From Diploptera punctata (Eukaryota > Arthropoda > Insecta > Blattodea > Blaberidae), in assembly GCA_030220185.1 (NCBI GenBank), contig JASPKZ010004953.1, positions 1,090,501 through 1,154,500 of the forward strand: a stretch of 64,000 bases of DNA, written 5' to 3'. Positions 63,612-64,000 of the stretch are shown here, piece by piece. A program made the translations under genes and the position numbers. Within the stretch, counting starts at the first letter, position 1; every line of letters starts with the position of its first letter. The notes under the pieces were generated by a model. That model worked only from the letters and a program-made list of their open reading frames with translations. It was not told where the DNA came from and ran no database searches.

Positions 63612-63950
63612 GTGTTCATCGCTGTGGTCTCAAGATAGCGTGCTGCCTTGTCACGCAGCGGTCCCGGGTTCGATTACCGGTCGGTACAGGCTCCTGGGTG
63701 AAGTTTTTCGAGGTTTTTCCTCACCTATAAGACAAATGTCAGGAATCTTGGGGATCAACGGTCCCAAAAAATCATCCGGCCATCATCGTCATCATCATCC
63801 TTATCATCATCATAATCATCCTTCACCAGTGTAGAAAGCAACGGGAAGCTACCACACCTACAATTCCCTAGTAAAGCTGCAAAGCATAGCATGAAAATGC
63901 TATGATTGCAGTGTGCCCTCGGGCAGAATTACTATGGATGGATATATATA
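63612..63950 (+). repeat. SINE-A, alternative tail
   Basis: Head with CTTGTCACGCAGCGGTCCCGG, body GACAAATGTCAGGAATC, tail AGCAACGGGAAGCTACCACACC...ATGAAAATGCTATGATTGCAG. The tail differs from 47719-48108. Confidence 0.75.
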
Positions 63951-64000
63951 TAAAGTCATATTCTGCAATGTAGCTGTTGGGTGTGTTCTCATAGAAAGTT

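Overview
The window looks like a repeat-rich nuclear segment from an arthropod, most likely a hemimetabolous insect with a large, AT-rich, transposon-loaded genome. I cannot name the species. The grounds are one clearly eukaryotic spliced gene, tRNA-derived SINEs with box A/box B heads, Penelope-like elements (PLEs), RTE/Jockey-type LINEs, mariner, rosa-type, Harbinger and piggyBac transposons, Helitrons, and a 28S rDNA fragment of animal type. Nothing suggests a prokaryote: there are no operons, and almost every long ORF is either transposon-derived or spurious.

The only host gene I recognise is Tim22 (inner-membrane carrier translocase subunit), on the + strand. It has four coding exons: 16067-16280, 21720-21907, 33580-33652 and 35800-35882. 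All junctions are GT/AG with compatible phases, and the predicted protein is 185 aa. Its introns (about 5.4, 11.7 and 2.1 kb) are packed with nested repeats.

Layout. 1-8.2 kb: LINE RNase H remnant, then several PLE pieces. 8.8-14.4 kb: one minus-strand LINE broken by four DNA transposons (piggyBac-like, Harbinger, mariner-like, rosa-like DD41D). 14.4-16 kb: LINE and SINE fragments. 16-35.9 kb: Tim22 and its introns. 36.4-37.1 kb: mariner. 37.1-39.3 kb: PLEs split by tRNA-like SINE composites. 39.7-43.4 kb: SINEs and a Helitron. 42.5-47.2 kb: LINE RNase H elements, a TTAA element and a LINE RT. 47.7-50.1 kb: SINEs and a long-TIR transposon. 51-52.6 kb: GC-rich island carrying a 28S fragment. 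53-53.8 kb: tandem MITE. 56.2-57.2 kb: deleted mariner. 57.8-62.7 kb: LINE, gypsy-like gag and Jockey remnants. 63.1-63.95 kb: Helitron and SINE.

The most unusual signal is a family of PLE ends. GIY-YIG-coding PLE fragments end in a module made of a hammerhead-ribozyme-like core, then a TATGAGGTRAG motif, then CCTCATAGTG. These modules repeatedly occur as near-perfect palindromes. Three small copies (156, 131 and 51 bp) sit between exact 12-13 bp target-site duplications, so the palindrome itself seems to be mobile. A second recurrent theme is tRNA-like SINEs inserted as inverted or tandem composites with 13-17 bp duplications.
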